This document shows, piece after piece, positions 1 through 7,185 of a stretch of 15,202 nt of DNA. The notes under the pieces are model-generated. The model searched no databases. It was not told the DNA's origin and saw nothing but the letters and a program-made list of their open reading frames with translations. The translations under genes and the position numbers were made by a program. Position 1 is the stretch's first letter, and each line of letters starts with the position of its first letter. Origin of the DNA: CAZAJT01 sp964485585 (GTDB lineage: Bacteria; Patescibacteriota; Microgenomatia; UBA1406; GWC2-37-13); contig CAZAJT010000024.1 of the NCBI GenBank assembly GCA_964485585.1, forward strand, positions 1 to 15,202, read 5' to 3'.

Positions 1-1736
1 TTTTCTTCAAGATGTTTATGAAATGGCTGATTAAAGTTCTCAAGAACTTCAAGCAGATTCTCTTCTCCTCCTGCGATCTCATCAAGATCCTCCTCCATCT
101 TGGCAGTGAAGTCTAGATTAAAAAGTTGTGGGAACGCTTCTGATAAATAATCCGATATTACCTCTCCTAACTTTGTCGGTGCAAAGTAACGGAACTGTTT
201 TTCCACGTAATTCTTATCCTGTATCAATGAAATAATTGGAGCATAGGTTGATGGACGACCAATGCCTTTTTCCTCCAACATTTTAATTAATGTTGCCTCA
301 TTGTAACGGGGAGGCGGATTTGTTTTGAGTTCCTGCGCTTCAAGACTTTCCAATTTCAATACCTCTTTTTCCTTGAGTGTAGGCGCAATTTTATTCCGCT
401 CGCTAAACTCAGGATTCAAAACCTTGAGGAACCCGTCAAATAATACTTGTTGTACTTCTGACTCAAATTCATATCCTTTCTTTCCCACGATAGTAACTTT
501 TATATGCTTCACCTGCGCCTCTTTCATTTGCGTTGCGACAGCCCGATCAAAAATCAGTTTGTAGACTTTTTTATGATTCTGGGTAATTTTCTTATCAACC
601 GCTATATCGGCAACATTTTTATCAAGCTTCGTCGGCCGAATCGCCTCATGCGCTTCCTGAGCCATTTTTGATTTTGTGCGGTATCCTCGCGGTTTCTCAA
701 GTGCATATTCTTTACCATACGTTTCAGCAATATAATCTTTTGCGCGAAATACAAATTGAGTTGATAAATTAAATGAATCGGTACGGTGATATGTTATTAA
801 TCCCCGCTCATAGAGATCTTGCGCAATACGCATGGTCATCTTGGATGAAAAACCAAATTTATGAAAACCCTCTTGTTGGAGAAGAGAAGTAGTAAGCGGA
901 GGAGGAGGATACTTGGATTTCACTTCCTCTGTAATAGAAGATATTATGTACGTGTCTGCTTGAAGATCAGTTTTTAATCCATCAACATTTTCTTTTGATA
1001 TCGTTGTTTTTGTGTATTGGTATTCCCCGGCAAATAGTTTTAGAGTGAATTTTTGTTCATAAGATACTTCACCCTTACGGACAAGTTTCGCTCGTACAGA
1101 CTCACCATCTTTGAAACTGCCATAGATCTGATAATAATCTTCGATAATAAACTTTCGTATTTCCTTCTCGCGTTCTACAATCAGACGGAGCGCGACAGTT
1201 TGCACCCTTCCTGCTGACAACCAGTTTTTACCGAGTTTTTTCCACAATAATGGAGACAGTTCATAGCCAACAATGCGGTCGAGAATTCGCCGAGCTTGCT
1301 GGGCTTTCACAAGGTTGAGGCGAAGTTCTTCTGGATGTTCAAGCGCTTCGTTCAAAGCATGCTGGGTGATTTCGTGAAAAACAATTCGCTTCAACGGTTT
1401 TTTTTTATCCAGTGAAAAATCCGGCCAGGCTTCTTTGATAAACCCAAGCACATAGGCAGCGTGATAGGCGATTGATTCACCTTCACGATCTGGATCTGTA
1501 GCCAAAATGATTTCACTATTCTTTTTTCCAAGATCTTTCAACTGATTTACTACCTTCTGCTTAGTTTTTATTATCTGGTAGGTAGGTTTAAACTCATGCG
1601 AATAGTCAATACTGATTGTGTTTGACGGCAGATCGCGGATATGCCCCATTGTCGCAAACACATAATAATCTTTACCGCCAAGAATACGGTTAAAAGTACG
1701 CGCCTTTGTCGGAGATTCTACTATTATTAGAATCAT
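1..1736 (-). CDS. topA: DNA topoisomerase I (type IA), 5' part; C-terminus outside the window
   Basis: This gene relaxes negatively supercoiled DNA by cutting and passing one strand through a covalent tyrosine intermediate. The frame is open from the ATG at 1736 to the window edge, giving 578 codons of a protein usually about 700-870 residues long. The N-terminus (MILIIVESPTKARTF) is the TOPRIM start with the conserved Glu7, and DPDREGE at residues 81-87 supplies the metal-binding Asp81, Asp83 and Glu85. SAGRVQTVALRL follows in the central domain. The active-site motif reads GLITYHRTDS with catalytic Tyr316; His replaces the Met seen in the E. coli motif TYMRTDS. The C-terminal zinc-ribbon region, if present, lies beyond base 1. 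No Shine-Dalgarno sequence is visible, and a 7-bp tandem array reaches to within a few bases of the start codon. The identification is secure. Confidence 0.96.
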   Translation of the reverse strand, partial: MILIIVESPTKARTFNRILGGKDYYVFATMGHIRDLPSNTISIDYSHEFKPTYQIIKTKQKVVNQLKDLGKKNSEIILATDPDREGESIAYHAAYVLGFIKEAWPDFSLDKKKPLKRIVFHEITQHALNEALEHPEELRLNLVKAQQARRILDRIVGYELSPLLWKKLGKNWLSAGRVQTVALRLIVEREKEIRKFIIEDYYQIYGSFKDGESVRAKLVRKGEVSYEQKFTLKLFAGEYQYTKTTISKENVDGLKTDLQADTYIISSITEEVKSKYPPPPLTTSLLQQEGFHKFGFSSKMTMRIAQDLYERGLITYHRTDSFNLSTQFVFRAKDYIAETYGKEYALEKPRGYRTKSKMAQEAHEAIRPTKLDKNVADIAVDKKITQNHKKVYKLIFDRAVATQMKEAQVKHIKVTIVGKKGYEFESEVQQVLFDGFLKVLNPEFSERNKIAPTLKEKEVLKLESLEAQELKTNPPPRYNEATLIKMLEEKGIGRPSTYAPIISLIQDKNYVEKQFRYFAPTKLGEVISDYLSEAFPQLFNLDFTAKMEEDLDEIAGGEENLLEVLENFNQPFHKHLEE

Positions 1737-1742
1737 ATGGTT

Positions 1743-1784
1743 GGATCTTGGATCTTAGATCTTGGATCTTAGAACATGTAACAT
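1743..1784. repeat. Degenerate 7-bp tandem array upstream of topA
   Basis: Four near-identical heptads of RGATCTT (GGATCTT, GGATCTT, AGATCTT, GGATCTT) run from 1743 to 1770. They decay into AGAACAT and GTAACAT. The array lies in the topA leader. No coding potential is visible in it. Confidence 0.8.
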
Positions 1785-1823
1785 ATAGCAAACGAACAAT
1801 AATTATTCTCCAAAAACGTTTTT

Positions 1824-2038
1824 TGTTACATGTTACATGCTACATGTTATCTAGAAGTCATTTCAATACCTAAGTGTATGTCATTGCGAGGATCAGCCAT
1901 TGGCTGAGACGCGGCAATCCCATTTATTTATGAGATTGCTTCGCCATAGTATGTTTGGCTCGCAATGACAATCTAGATTCATAGGTTTTGCAATGAGTTC
2001 TAGAATCTAACATCCAACATCTAAGATCTAGGATCCAT
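1824..2038. repeat. 7-bp tandem array interrupted by a 149-bp element
   Basis: Heptads TGTTACA, TGTTACA, TGCTACA, TGTTATC occupy 1824-1851. After the inserted element the heptads resume as TAACATC, CAACATC, TAAGATC, TAGGATC from 2008 to 2035 and end at the atpC stop codon (2039-2041). Bases 1852-1854 joined to 2004-2007 give TAGAATC, a correct heptad, so the period is continuous when the element is removed. Together with 1743-1784 and the element itself, this accounts for nearly all of the 302-base gap between atpC and topA. No gene is seen in the gap. Confidence 0.8.
1851..2003 (+). mobile_element. MITE-like palindromic element, copy 1, with CTAG on both ends
   Basis: This is a non-coding 149-bp element (1855-2003 if one CTAG is counted), flanked by CTAG at 1851-1854 and 2000-2003. 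Its ends are imperfect inverted repeats: CTAGAAGTCATTTCAATACC against CTAGAACTCATTGCAAAACC, matching at 17 of 20 positions. Inside is a second, perfect 12-bp inverted repeat, TGTCATTGCGAG at 1879-1890 against CTCGCAATGACA at 1959-1970, with further pairing between GCAATC and GATTGC near the centre. A reverse-complement copy lies at 7497-7649 and differs at 4 positions. No transposase is encoded, so any mobility would depend on an enzyme supplied elsewhere. Confidence 0.88.
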
Positions 2039-2473
2039 CTACATGCTCTGCGTCTCAGGCAATCTTCTCTTCGTTTTCTTCTTAAGAAGCTTTAGATCAA
2101 CGAGTGAGCGGCGAACAATCGTGAGCGCCTCTTCACGAGTGACAGCATCCCTCTTCTCTCTCATATCTTTCTGTGCCTGCTCAAGAGCTTGCTTGGTATA
2201 AGCTTCATCAATCTCATCCTGTCCGTGAGCGCGGGAAACCAGCACGGTTACCGTAGTCCCGTCTGTTTCCAGAAATCCTCCACCAATTGCAAGACTATCC
2301 TCGTGAGCATTTTTCCTCAAAGTTACAATGCCGTCAGCGAGCGTTGTCGCCAGTCTGGTATGGCGGGGAAGCACGGTTATCTCGCCTTCGGCAGTGGGGA
2401 CAGTCACCGAAGAAACTTCTTCTTCACGAACCAGCTTGCTTGGAGTAATTATTTTCAGGTGCAGTATTCCCAT
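2039..2473 (-). CDS. atpC: F1 ATP synthase subunit epsilon
   Basis: Epsilon is part of the F1 central stalk. It binds gamma and the c-ring and can inhibit ATP hydrolysis. The 144-residue product starts MGILHLKIITPSKLV and has the family's beta-sandwich N-terminal domain, including VPTAEGEITVLPRHTRL and IGGGFLETDGTTVTVLV (roughly residues 1-85). A charged helical hairpin follows (DEIDEAYTKQALEQAQKDM onward), ending in a Lys/Arg-rich tail (KKKTKRR). It lies 10 bases after atpD, the usual final position of an atp operon. The tail is slightly longer than in E. coli (139 residues). The upstream stretch has at most a weak GAG-type ribosome site. The identification rests on the family pattern and operon position. 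Confidence 0.95.
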   Translation of the reverse strand: MGILHLKIITPSKLVREEEVSSVTVPTAEGEITVLPRHTRLATTLADGIVTLRKNAHEDSLAIGGGFLETDGTTVTVLVSRAHGQDEIDEAYTKQALEQAQKDMREKRDAVTREEALTIVRRSLVDLKLLKKKTKRRLPETQSM

Positions 2474-2483
2474 ATTTCTCTAT

Positions 2484-3854
2484 TCATTTCACTTCCTCAA
2501 TCGTTCCAACCATGTAGAATGCTGATTCAGGTTTGCTATCATGTTTTCCCTCAAGAATCTCCTTAAATCCCTTTACGGTATCTTTAATTGTCACATATCG
2601 ACCCTCCCGACCGGTAAATGGCTCTGCGACAAACATGGGCTGTGTAAGGAATCGCTGGATTTTCCGTGCTCGGCTCACCGCTAATTTATCCTCATCTGAT
2701 AATTCCTCCATCCCTAAAATTGCAATAATATCCTGCAGATCACGATAACGCTGTAATATTTTTAATACATCGCGTGCTACTTGATAATGTTCATCCCCTA
2801 CGATTGAGTGATCAAGTGCCCGAGAAGAAGAGGTGAGTGGATCAATCGCGGGAAAAAGTCCTTGCTCTGCAAGCGATCGCTCAAGGGTAATTGCTGCATC
2901 AAGATGAGCAAAGGTCGTGACCGGCGCCGGATCAGTATAATCATCCGCAGGAACGTAGACCGCCTGAATGGAGGTGATCGAACCGTTTTTCGTTGAGGTA
3001 ATTCGCTCCTGAAGGGCTGCCATCTCTGAAGCAAGCGTCGGTTGGTATCCTACAGCTGACGGAATTCTTCCTAAAAGCGCCGATACCTCAGAACCCGCCT
3101 GCGCAAACCGGAAAATGTTATCGATGAACAGTAATACATCCATTCCTTTTTCTTCACGGAAATATTCCGCCATGGTTACGCCGGTAAGCGCTACCCGCAA
3201 TCGGTTTCCCGGCGGCTCGTTCATCTGACCAAATACAAGCGTGGTCTTGTCAATGACTTTCGTCTCCTTCATCTCATTCCATAAATCATTCCCCTCTCTT
3301 GTCCGCTCTCCGACTCCAGTAAAAACTGATACGCCTTGATGCTGCTTTGCCACATTATGAATCATCTCTTGGATTGCTACTGTTTTTCCAACACCGGCGC
3401 CGCCGAATATCGCTACCTTTCCACCTTTAATAAACGGTGCAATGAGATCTATAACTTTTATTCCGGTCTCGAAAACCTCTGGTTTCACCGATTGTTCCTT
3501 AAGCGAAGGAGCCGGACGATGAATGGAATATTTTTTCTTCAATTTGATCCCGCCTAATTCATCTATGGGCTCGCCAAGCACATTAAAAAGTCTTCCCAAA
3601 CCTCCTTCACCAACAGGTACCTCGATCGATGTGCCGGTATTGGTTACTTCTGCCCCTCTCTTTAATCCAGTAGTTTCACCCATTGCCACCGCTCGTACCA
3701 TCCCGCTCGCGATAATTGCTTCTACTTCAAGAGTAAGCATCTTATCCTTTCCCAGAGTAACGGTTAAGGCGTCGTAAATTTTCGGAGTATCCTCTTGGGC
3801 AAACTGCGCATCCACCACCACCCCTCGAATTGATACTATCGTTCCTTGTGCCAT
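2484..3854 (-). CDS. atpD: F1 ATP synthase catalytic subunit beta
   Basis: Beta carries the catalytic nucleotide sites of F1. The 456-residue protein shows, in order, the N-terminal beta-barrel (MAQGTIVSIRGVVVDAQF), the P-loop GGAGVGKT at residues 151-158, the catalytic glutamate in GVGERTREG (Glu183), MNEPPGNR near 211, and the Walker B segment LLFIDNIFRF (Asp245). The adenine-pocket and C-terminal helical regions follow. The usual DELSEED loop is MEELSDEDKL here. All key catalytic residues are present. It follows atpG after a 102-base gap filled by a 9-bp repeat array and precedes atpC by 10 bases. No clear Shine-Dalgarno is visible before the ATG. Confidence 0.98.
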   Translation of the reverse strand: MAQGTIVSIRGVVVDAQFAQEDTPKIYDALTVTLGKDKMLTLEVEAIIASGMVRAVAMGETTGLKRGAEVTNTGTSIEVPVGEGGLGRLFNVLGEPIDELGGIKLKKKYSIHRPAPSLKEQSVKPEVFETGIKVIDLIAPFIKGGKVAIFGGAGVGKTVAIQEMIHNVAKQHQGVSVFTGVGERTREGNDLWNEMKETKVIDKTTLVFGQMNEPPGNRLRVALTGVTMAEYFREEKGMDVLLFIDNIFRFAQAGSEVSALLGRIPSAVGYQPTLASEMAALQERITSTKNGSITSIQAVYVPADDYTDPAPVTTFAHLDAAITLERSLAEQGLFPAIDPLTSSSRALDHSIVGDEHYQVARDVLKILQRYRDLQDIIAILGMEELSDEDKLAVSRARKIQRFLTQPMFVAEPFTGREGRYVTIKDTVKGFKEILEGKHDSKPESAFYMVGTIEEVK

Positions 3855-3866
3855 ATATTAAAATAT

Positions 3867-3956
3867 AAATTAGTTAAAATGGTTAAACTAGTTTAACTGG
3901 TTCAACTAGCTCGACCAATTTAACCAATTCAACCAGTTTAACTAATTTAACCAATT
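3867..3956. repeat. 9-bp degenerate tandem array between atpG and atpD
   Basis: Ten consecutive 9-mers fit the loose pattern YAACYARTT: AAATTAGTT, AAAATGGTT, AAACTAGTT, TAACTGGTT, CAACTAGCT, CGACCAATT, TAACCAATT, CAACCAGTT, TAACTAATT, TAACCAATT. The array ends directly at the atpG stop codon (3957-3959). It fills almost the whole atpG-atpD gap. The same unit recurs at 7449-7502 and 7643-7696. Confidence 0.85.
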
Positions 3957-4811
3957 CTAACCACTCTCCACAGATTCCTTCGCGGTAATCATATCTAATA
4001 ACTCATAGGTAATCTTCTGCTGTCTCAGCTTATTGCGCAATAATGTAAGATTATAGATCACATCATTGGCATTGTCTGTCGCATTTTTCATAGCAATCAT
4101 TCGGGATGAATGCTCTGCTGCCTCACTATTTAAGATCGCGGATCGAATCTTCTCTGCAAGATAGTTTTCGAGAAGCATCTCGAATAACTGTTTAGGTGAA
4201 GGCTCAATGAGATACTCTCGTTCACGCTGTTGCAAATCTTGCGGCGGAACATCAATCGTTACCGGCAGCAGTATCTCATTGACTGGTTCTGATCGAAGCG
4301 TTGAAATGAACTTATTATATATAAGATGCACAGTAGAATATTTCCCCTCGAGAAAGTATTGTTTTATGAGTTGAAAAAGCGCACTCACTTCGTCAATAGC
4401 CACTGCCGTTGAAAAATCGGCGATAATTTGACTTCCTCTGCTAGAAATAAAAAGCGCTCCTTTCTTTCCAACAGCAATAAAATCCGCATTCTCGAGCAAG
4501 TTCTCTTTCAGAAGGAGTCGAAAAATATTCATGTTAAAAGCTCCGCATAAACCTTTGTTTGCGGTAAAAAGCACGATCAATCGCCTCCCTGATTCTTCCG
4601 CTTGTTTTTTCAGAAGCGGCGAGAATTCTTTATCTATGTTCGGTAGAAGTTTCCCGAGCATTGCGTTGATAGATTCCTGATATGGTCTTCCTTCAACGGC
4701 AAACTGTTGAGCTCTTTTCATCTTTACCGCAGCAACAAGCTGCATCGCCTTGGTTATCTTTTTCACATTTGATATTGATCGAATTTTTTTTCTAACCTGT
4801 CTTAAATTCAT
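3957..4811 (-). CDS. atpG: F1 ATP synthase subunit gamma
   Basis: Gamma is the rotating coiled-coil shaft that couples the c-ring to the catalytic sites. The chosen start is the ATG at 4811, giving 284 residues beginning MNLRQVRKKIRSISNVKKIT, the conserved gamma N-terminal helix. Residues such as KAMQLVAAVKMKRAQQ follow directly. A longer frame to 4901 adds 30 residues translated from a GC-rich palindromic gap; these do not resemble the family and I excluded them. The C-terminal helix (ATDNANDVIYNLTLLRNKLRQ) is also typical. The gene is separated from atpA by 104 bases and from atpD by a 9-bp repeat array. No Shine-Dalgarno precedes the chosen start. Confidence 0.95.
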   Translation of the reverse strand: MNLRQVRKKIRSISNVKKITKAMQLVAAVKMKRAQQFAVEGRPYQESINAMLGKLLPNIDKEFSPLLKKQAEESGRRLIVLFTANKGLCGAFNMNIFRLLLKENLLENADFIAVGKKGALFISSRGSQIIADFSTAVAIDEVSALFQLIKQYFLEGKYSTVHLIYNKFISTLRSEPVNEILLPVTIDVPPQDLQQREREYLIEPSPKQLFEMLLENYLAEKIRSAILNSEAAEHSSRMIAMKNATDNANDVIYNLTLLRNKLRQQKITYELLDMITAKESVESG

Positions 4812-4915
4812 AATATCGGTGAGCGCGGACGCGGAGACGCATGGATCTTGGGAGGTGCGCAGCGAAGCGAGCACGCCCAGAGAAATGCGGATCCGTGTCA
4901 AGCGAGCTAAACATA
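4812..4915. repeat. GC-rich palindromic spacer between atpA and atpG
   Basis: This 104-base spacer interrupts an otherwise tight operon and is richer in G+C than the flanking genes. It contains a hairpin around 4850-4879 (GTGC paired with GCAC, extended by GGG/CCC) whose loop holds AGCGAAGCGA. It is probably a degenerate dispersed palindromic repeat. Only one copy is in the window, so that assignment is tentative. Confidence 0.5.
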
Positions 4916-6412
4916 TTAACTTAGATTTTCGCTAACAAATTTCTTCAGCTCTTCTTCATCTGATTTTTCGAGCGCCTTATTTTTATTAATCTTCGCCATC
5001 AATGATTTTCCTCTTGTCTGCAAATCGCTCAATAATTTCCTCTCAAATTTCTCAACTTCAGGAATTGGTAAATCGTCAATATGGCCGTTCACTGCCGACC
5101 AGATTACTGCTACTTCTGAAGCAAGATCATACGGCTTGTTTTTATCTTGTCTCAGTACCTGAGTGGTGCGGGCACCACGATTCAAAAACTTCTTCGTTTC
5201 AGGATCTAAATCTGACTCAAATTGGGAAAACGCCGCCATCTCCCGATATTGTGCAAGATCAAGTTTCAGCTTCCCTGCAACCTGCTTCATAGCTTTTGTT
5301 TGTGCAGCACTTCCCACCCGCGATACTGAAAGACCAACATTAATAGCCGGCCGCATACCTGCATTGAAAAGCTCTGTTTCCAAAAAAAGCTGACCGTCAG
5401 TGATGGAGATAACGTTAGTCGGAATATATGCGGATACATCACCCTCGAGTGTTTCAATAATAGGGAGAGCAGTAATCGAACCGCCTCCATACTTTTCATC
5501 AATTCTACAAGCGCGCTCCAGAAGTCGGGAATGGAGATAGAAGATATCACCCGGATATGCTTCCCGACCGGCAGGCCTTCGCAGGATGAGAGAAATTTGA
5601 CGGTAAGCCCACGCATGCTTCGTAAGATCATCATAGATAACGAGTACATCTTTCCCTTTATCCAAAAAATACTCCGCTATCGCAGTAGCAGAATAGGGAG
5701 CAAGATATTGTAATGTAGCAGGTTGTGAAGCAGTTGCAGTAACCACTACTGTGTAATCAAGCGCTTTGTTCTGCCGGAGTAACTCGACAGTAGCTGCGAC
5801 ACTTGAATTTTTCTGTCCAATCGCACAATAAATACATATGACATCCTCTTTCTTCTGATTGACGATAGTGTCAAGTGCTATCGTCGTTTTTCCCGTGCCG
5901 CGATCGCCAATAATAAGTTCCCGCTGACCTCTTCCAATTGGAATTAGGCTGTCAATAGCTTTTATACCCGTTTGCAGCGGTACACTCACTGATCTTCTAT
6001 AAATCACACCGGGAGCAATTTTTTCGATAAACTGATGCTTTTTAGCAGTGATCTTCTTACCTCCATCTTCGGGATCCATCATTGGACTTAAGACTCTTCC
6101 AAGCACTTCATCAGATACCGGAATCTGCAGAATCCTTCCCGTAGCCTTTGCGACACTTCCTGCCTTAATCTTCAAATAATCCCCAAGCACAATGGCACCG
6201 ACCTCTTCTTTGGTTAAATCAATGACAAGCGCCTCAACACCTTCGTCAAAAAATGATATGATTTCTCCATAAGAAACATCGCTTAGACCCTTCAAAGCAA
6301 CCACTCCGTCTCGTACCGCAGTTGCCCAGCCGATTTCTGCGCGCTTCATCTCCGGCTTAAATTGTATTACTTCCTCTTCCAATTCTTTTACTGTCTGATC
6401 AATTACTTTCAT
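4916..6412 (-). CDS. atpA: F1 ATP synthase subunit alpha
   Basis: Alpha carries the non-catalytic nucleotide sites and alternates with beta in the F1 hexamer. Starting at the ATG at 6412 gives 498 residues, close to the family norm. The N-terminal helix (QTVKELEEEVIQFKPE) precedes the beta-barrel (IGWATAVRDGVVALKGL). The P-loop GDRGTGKT sits at residues 169-176, where E. coli has GDRQTGKT. The arginine finger lies in SVSRVGSAAQ, and the C-terminal helical domain follows. An upstream ATG at 6475 would add 21 residues read out of atpH in another frame, which do not look like alpha. With the chosen start, atpA overlaps the atpH end by 14 bases, implying translational coupling. The loop before the P-loop domain (MMDPEDGGKK) differs from the common APIDG form. 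Confidence 0.97.
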   Translation of the reverse strand: MKVIDQTVKELEEEVIQFKPEMKRAEIGWATAVRDGVVALKGLSDVSYGEIISFFDEGVEALVIDLTKEEVGAIVLGDYLKIKAGSVAKATGRILQIPVSDEVLGRVLSPMMDPEDGGKKITAKKHQFIEKIAPGVIYRRSVSVPLQTGIKAIDSLIPIGRGQRELIIGDRGTGKTTIALDTIVNQKKEDVICIYCAIGQKNSSVAATVELLRQNKALDYTVVVTATASQPATLQYLAPYSATAIAEYFLDKGKDVLVIYDDLTKHAWAYRQISLILRRPAGREAYPGDIFYLHSRLLERACRIDEKYGGGSITALPIIETLEGDVSAYIPTNVISITDGQLFLETELFNAGMRPAINVGLSVSRVGSAAQTKAMKQVAGKLKLDLAQYREMAAFSQFESDLDPETKKFLNRGARTTQVLRQDKNKPYDLASEVAVIWSAVNGHIDDLPIPEVEKFERKLLSDLQTRGKSLMAKINKNKALEKSDEEELKKFVSENLS

Positions 6413-6683
6413 AGATTTGTTTTCGCAAACTTTGCAATATGCCATTGAGCGATAGATCATACATCCTAGTCCCAATCTTCACGATGATTCCGGACAATAA
6501 TTCTTTATCGACAATATTGACAAGCTTGATATTTTCAAGTCCGTGAATAGTGTTTTTTACATGCGCAATCTCCGCCTCAGACAATGCATAGGGAGACATT
6601 ATGGTAACGGTATCTTTTATGTGCGTTATTGTTAATGCTTCGGTAAGCTTATCTACCTCAGCTTGTATAGTATCAATTTTCAT
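6399..6683 (-). CDS. atpH: F1 ATP synthase subunit delta, short form (C-terminal domain only)
   Basis: Delta links the peripheral b stalk to the top of F1. The product is only 94 residues, against about 175-180 for typical bacterial delta. Its sequence matches the C-terminal half of the family: a Leu/Glu helix (ALSEAEIAHVKNTIHGL), the strand and Asp segment (IKLVNIVDKELLSGIIVKIG), then YDLSLNGILQSLRKQI. The N-terminal six-helix domain that contacts the alpha N-termini is absent. There is no room for it, because the start overlaps the atpF end by 11 bases and the same frame upstream meets a stop within atpF. Order and overlaps are normal for an atp operon, so I read this as a genuinely short subunit rather than a pseudogene. 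The family call depends partly on context. Confidence 0.85.
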   Translation of the reverse strand: MKIDTIQAEVDKLTEALTITHIKDTVTIMSPYALSEAEIAHVKNTIHGLENIKLVNIVDKELLSGIIVKIGTRMYDLSLNGILQSLRKQIYESN

Positions 6684-7182
6684 AAAGCACTTTTTCTTTT
6701 TTAATGTTTTCGAGAACCTGCTCTGTCAATTTCTTCTGCATATCCATTGTCAGAAAATTCTTAAGTGCTTTTTCGATGACAAATATGCTGATATCACCGA
6801 CACTTTTCTTTAATCCCTGATAGAATAATTCTCTTTCTTCGGCAACCTGTTTTCTGGCTTTTTCCACAATAACCGCTGCTTCTTTATTGGCGCCCGCAAG
6901 AATCTCCGTTTTTATTTCCTCGGCAGATTTCTTTGCATCACCGAGTATTTTTTCCTCTTCTTTTCGTACCTTTTTTCGCCACGTATCTTCTTCCTGTCTC
7001 ATTCGTTCTTGCTTCGTTTGCAGATCTACGGTAATTCTTTCCCGTTCATTATCTTTGCTTTGCTCCTCATGGAGATACTTGAAGAACGGCTTCGCGACAA
7101 ACCGTTTAAAAACGAGAAATAATAGTCCAAAGTTGATGATTTGGGCTATCAGCAATTTATAATTTATTCCAAGATTCTCCAT
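6673..7182 (-). CDS. atpF: Fo ATP synthase subunit b
   Basis: Subunit b forms the peripheral stalk that holds F1 against rotation. The 169-residue protein has one N-terminal membrane helix (about residues 7-25, LLIAQIINFGLLFLVF). A long, highly charged coiled-coil follows (Glu/Lys/Arg-rich from about residue 40 to 135). It ends with a Lys-rich tail (ENIKKEKVLYEN). Length and layout are normal. It starts 3 bases after the atpE stop and overlaps atpH by 11 bases, so it is tightly coupled to both. No delta domain is fused to it. Sequence identity within this family is always low, so operon position is an important part of the evidence. Confidence 0.93.
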   Translation of the reverse strand: MENLGINYKLLIAQIINFGLLFLVFKRFVAKPFFKYLHEEQSKDNERERITVDLQTKQERMRQEEDTWRKKVRKEEEKILGDAKKSAEEIKTEILAGANKEAAVIVEKARKQVAEERELFYQGLKKSVGDISIFVIEKALKNFLTMDMQKKLTEQVLENIKKEKVLYEN

Positions 7183-7185
7183 TTG

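Noticed and set aside
1812..1823. AAAAACGTTTTT palindrome as a transcription terminator after atpC
   Set aside because: The stem is almost all A-T, and there is no following U-tract on the transcribed strand.
1743..2038. CRISPR-like array
   Set aside because: The units are 7 bases, contiguous, with no spacers and no cas genes nearby.
2189..2566. Plus-strand frames antisense to the atp and dnaE genes (for example 125 residues here)
   Set aside because: They lie opposite strongly conserved genes, show no family motifs, and have no ribosome site or promoter of their own.
4812..4901. 30-residue N-terminal extension of AtpG from the ATG at 4901
   Set aside because: The extension is translated from a G+C-rich palindromic spacer, and the conserved gamma N-terminus begins exactly at the ATG at 4811.
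6413..6475. 21-residue N-terminal extension of AtpA from the ATG at 6475
   Set aside because: It is read out of atpH in another frame, does not resemble alpha, and the ATG at 6412 gives the normal family length.
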